Translations under genes and position numbers: made by a program | Shown: piece after piece, positions 13,814-14,432 of the stretch | How the letters are laid out: each line of letters opens with the position of its first letter | Numbering within the stretch: position 1 is the stretch's first letter | Notes under the pieces: model-generated | Told to the model about the DNA's origin: nothing | The model's database searches: none | What the model saw: only the letters and a program-made list of their open reading frames with translations | DNA from: Crocinitomicaceae bacterium | Lineage (GTDB): Bacteria > Bacteroidota > Bacteroidia > Flavobacteriales_D > Crocinitomicaceae | DNA length: 14,432 nucleotides | Reading direction: 5' to 3' | Assembly: GCA_023264075.1 (NCBI GenBank) | Contig: JALQTG010000039.1 | Span: 1 to 14,432 of the forward strand

Positions 13814-14432
13814 ATGAAAAAGCTCAACTTTTTAATTCTACTTTTTGCCGTTGTATCGGTTGTATCTTGTAAAAAGAAAGATGAACCTACATTAGGTGAT
13901 CCTCCGACAGCGGCAGATGCCGAGTTCACTTACCAACCTTCGACAGCTAACCCAAATATCATCGAATTTACAGCATTGAATTCAACAGTTCAGGCTACCT
14001 GGGATTTGGGTAATGGATTAAATGCATCTGGAACAAATGTAACTGGGATCTATCCAAATGCCGGAACCTACATTGTAAAACTGACCGTTTTTACTTCAGG
14101 AGGAAGTGCTTCAACAACTCAAGAAGTTGTCATAGCTAATTCCGATCCTACATTACTCGATAGTCCAATATACAACGCCTTGACGGGAGGTGCAGCTGGC
14201 CCGGGATATAAGACTTGGGTAATTGATTCTGTTGTTCCTGCTCACTTTGGTGTTGGACCAGACCCAATAGGTTCAGCAGGATATTATCCTGAATGGTGGG
14301 CTGCCAACCCTTTAGATAAGGCAGGAGTTGGTCTATATGATGATCGCTACACTTTTCACCTGAATAACTTTCAATTTGATATGGTAAACAATGGACATGT
14401 ATATGTACACAATGGATTAGAGGGAGATTTTC
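13814..14432 (+). CDS. PKD-domain surface lipoprotein of the PUL, 3' truncated by the window edge
   Basis: ATG at 13814; the frame stays open to the window end, giving 206 residues of a longer protein. A lipoprotein signal peptide ends at Cys19 (SVVSC). The following KKKDEP is a lysine-acidic stretch similar to the surface-export signal of Flavobacteriia lipoproteins. Residues about 37-105 form a PKD-like beta-sandwich (WDLGNG, then YPNAGTYIVKLTV). From about 122 comes a second block, KTWVIDS, HFGVGP, PEWWAANPLDKAGVGLYDD, a pattern I associate with PKD-containing surface glycan-binding proteins placed after susCD in Bacteroidota PULs. It probably binds the same polysaccharide as SusD. Carbohydrate-binding or catalytic domains could follow beyond the edge, so an enzymatic role cannot be excluded. 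It starts 18 bases after the susD stop. Confidence 0.85.
   Translation, partial: MKKLNFLILLFAVVSVVSCKKKDEPTLGDPPTAADAEFTYQPSTANPNIIEFTALNSTVQATWDLGNGLNASGTNVTGIYPNAGTYIVKLTVFTSGGSASTTQEVVIANSDPTLLDSPIYNALTGGAAGPGYKTWVIDSVVPAHFGVGPDPIGSAGYYPEWWAANPLDKAGVGLYDDRYTFHLNNFQFDMVNNGHVYVHNGLEGDF

Overview
The window looks like a piece of a Bacteroidota chromosome, most likely from the class Flavobacteriia. It is AT-rich, carries a SusC/SusD outer-membrane glycan-uptake pair, has little Shine-Dalgarno sequence in front of its genes, and contains promoter elements of the Bacteroidota type (TAnnTTTG). No tRNA, rRNA, insertion sequence, CRISPR array or phage gene is visible.

Layout: (1) Positions 1-1857 (+) hold the 3' part of a long RelA/SpoT-family (p)ppGpp synthetase/hydrolase gene. 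(2) It converges, with only 10 bases between, on mgsA (methylglyoxal synthase, minus strand). (3) About 425 bases without a convincing gene follow (2240-2664). (4) A tight minus-strand operon, transcribed from about 8200 down to 2665, encodes zwf-pgl-edd-eda-gap. This is the complete Entner-Doudoroff (ED) route from glucose-6-phosphate to pyruvate plus glyceraldehyde-3-phosphate, together with the next glycolytic enzyme, GAPDH. Neighbouring genes overlap or sit within about 10 bases of each other. (5) Divergent from zwf is a BadF/BadG (N-acetylglucosamine kinase-like) sugar kinase, followed on the same strand by susC, susD and a surface lipoprotein with a PKD-like domain that runs off the right edge. 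This is the start of a polysaccharide utilization locus (PUL).

How they may work together (inference): the SusC/SusD/PKD proteins would bind and import an oligosaccharide. The susD and PKD sequences remind me of beta-glucan (laminarin) loci, but no glycoside hydrolase is inside the window to prove it. If the sugar is glucose, it would be phosphorylated, possibly by the divergent kinase, and enter zwf. The absence of gnd (6-phosphogluconate dehydrogenase) from the operon and the presence of edd, eda and gap point to carbon catabolism through the ED route rather than the oxidative pentose phosphate pathway. MgsA could act as an overflow valve on triose phosphates made by this route. The divergent zwf/kinase promoter region holds repeated TGTTA half-sites and an 11-bp palindrome that could be the switch for both sides.

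Most genes are canonical family members. Points of real interest are the ED operon back-to-back with a PUL, a KDPG aldolase that lacks the usual C-terminal tail, a kinase with Glu in place of the usual first-motif Asp, the putative shared operator, and a protein-like short reading frame downstream of gap.
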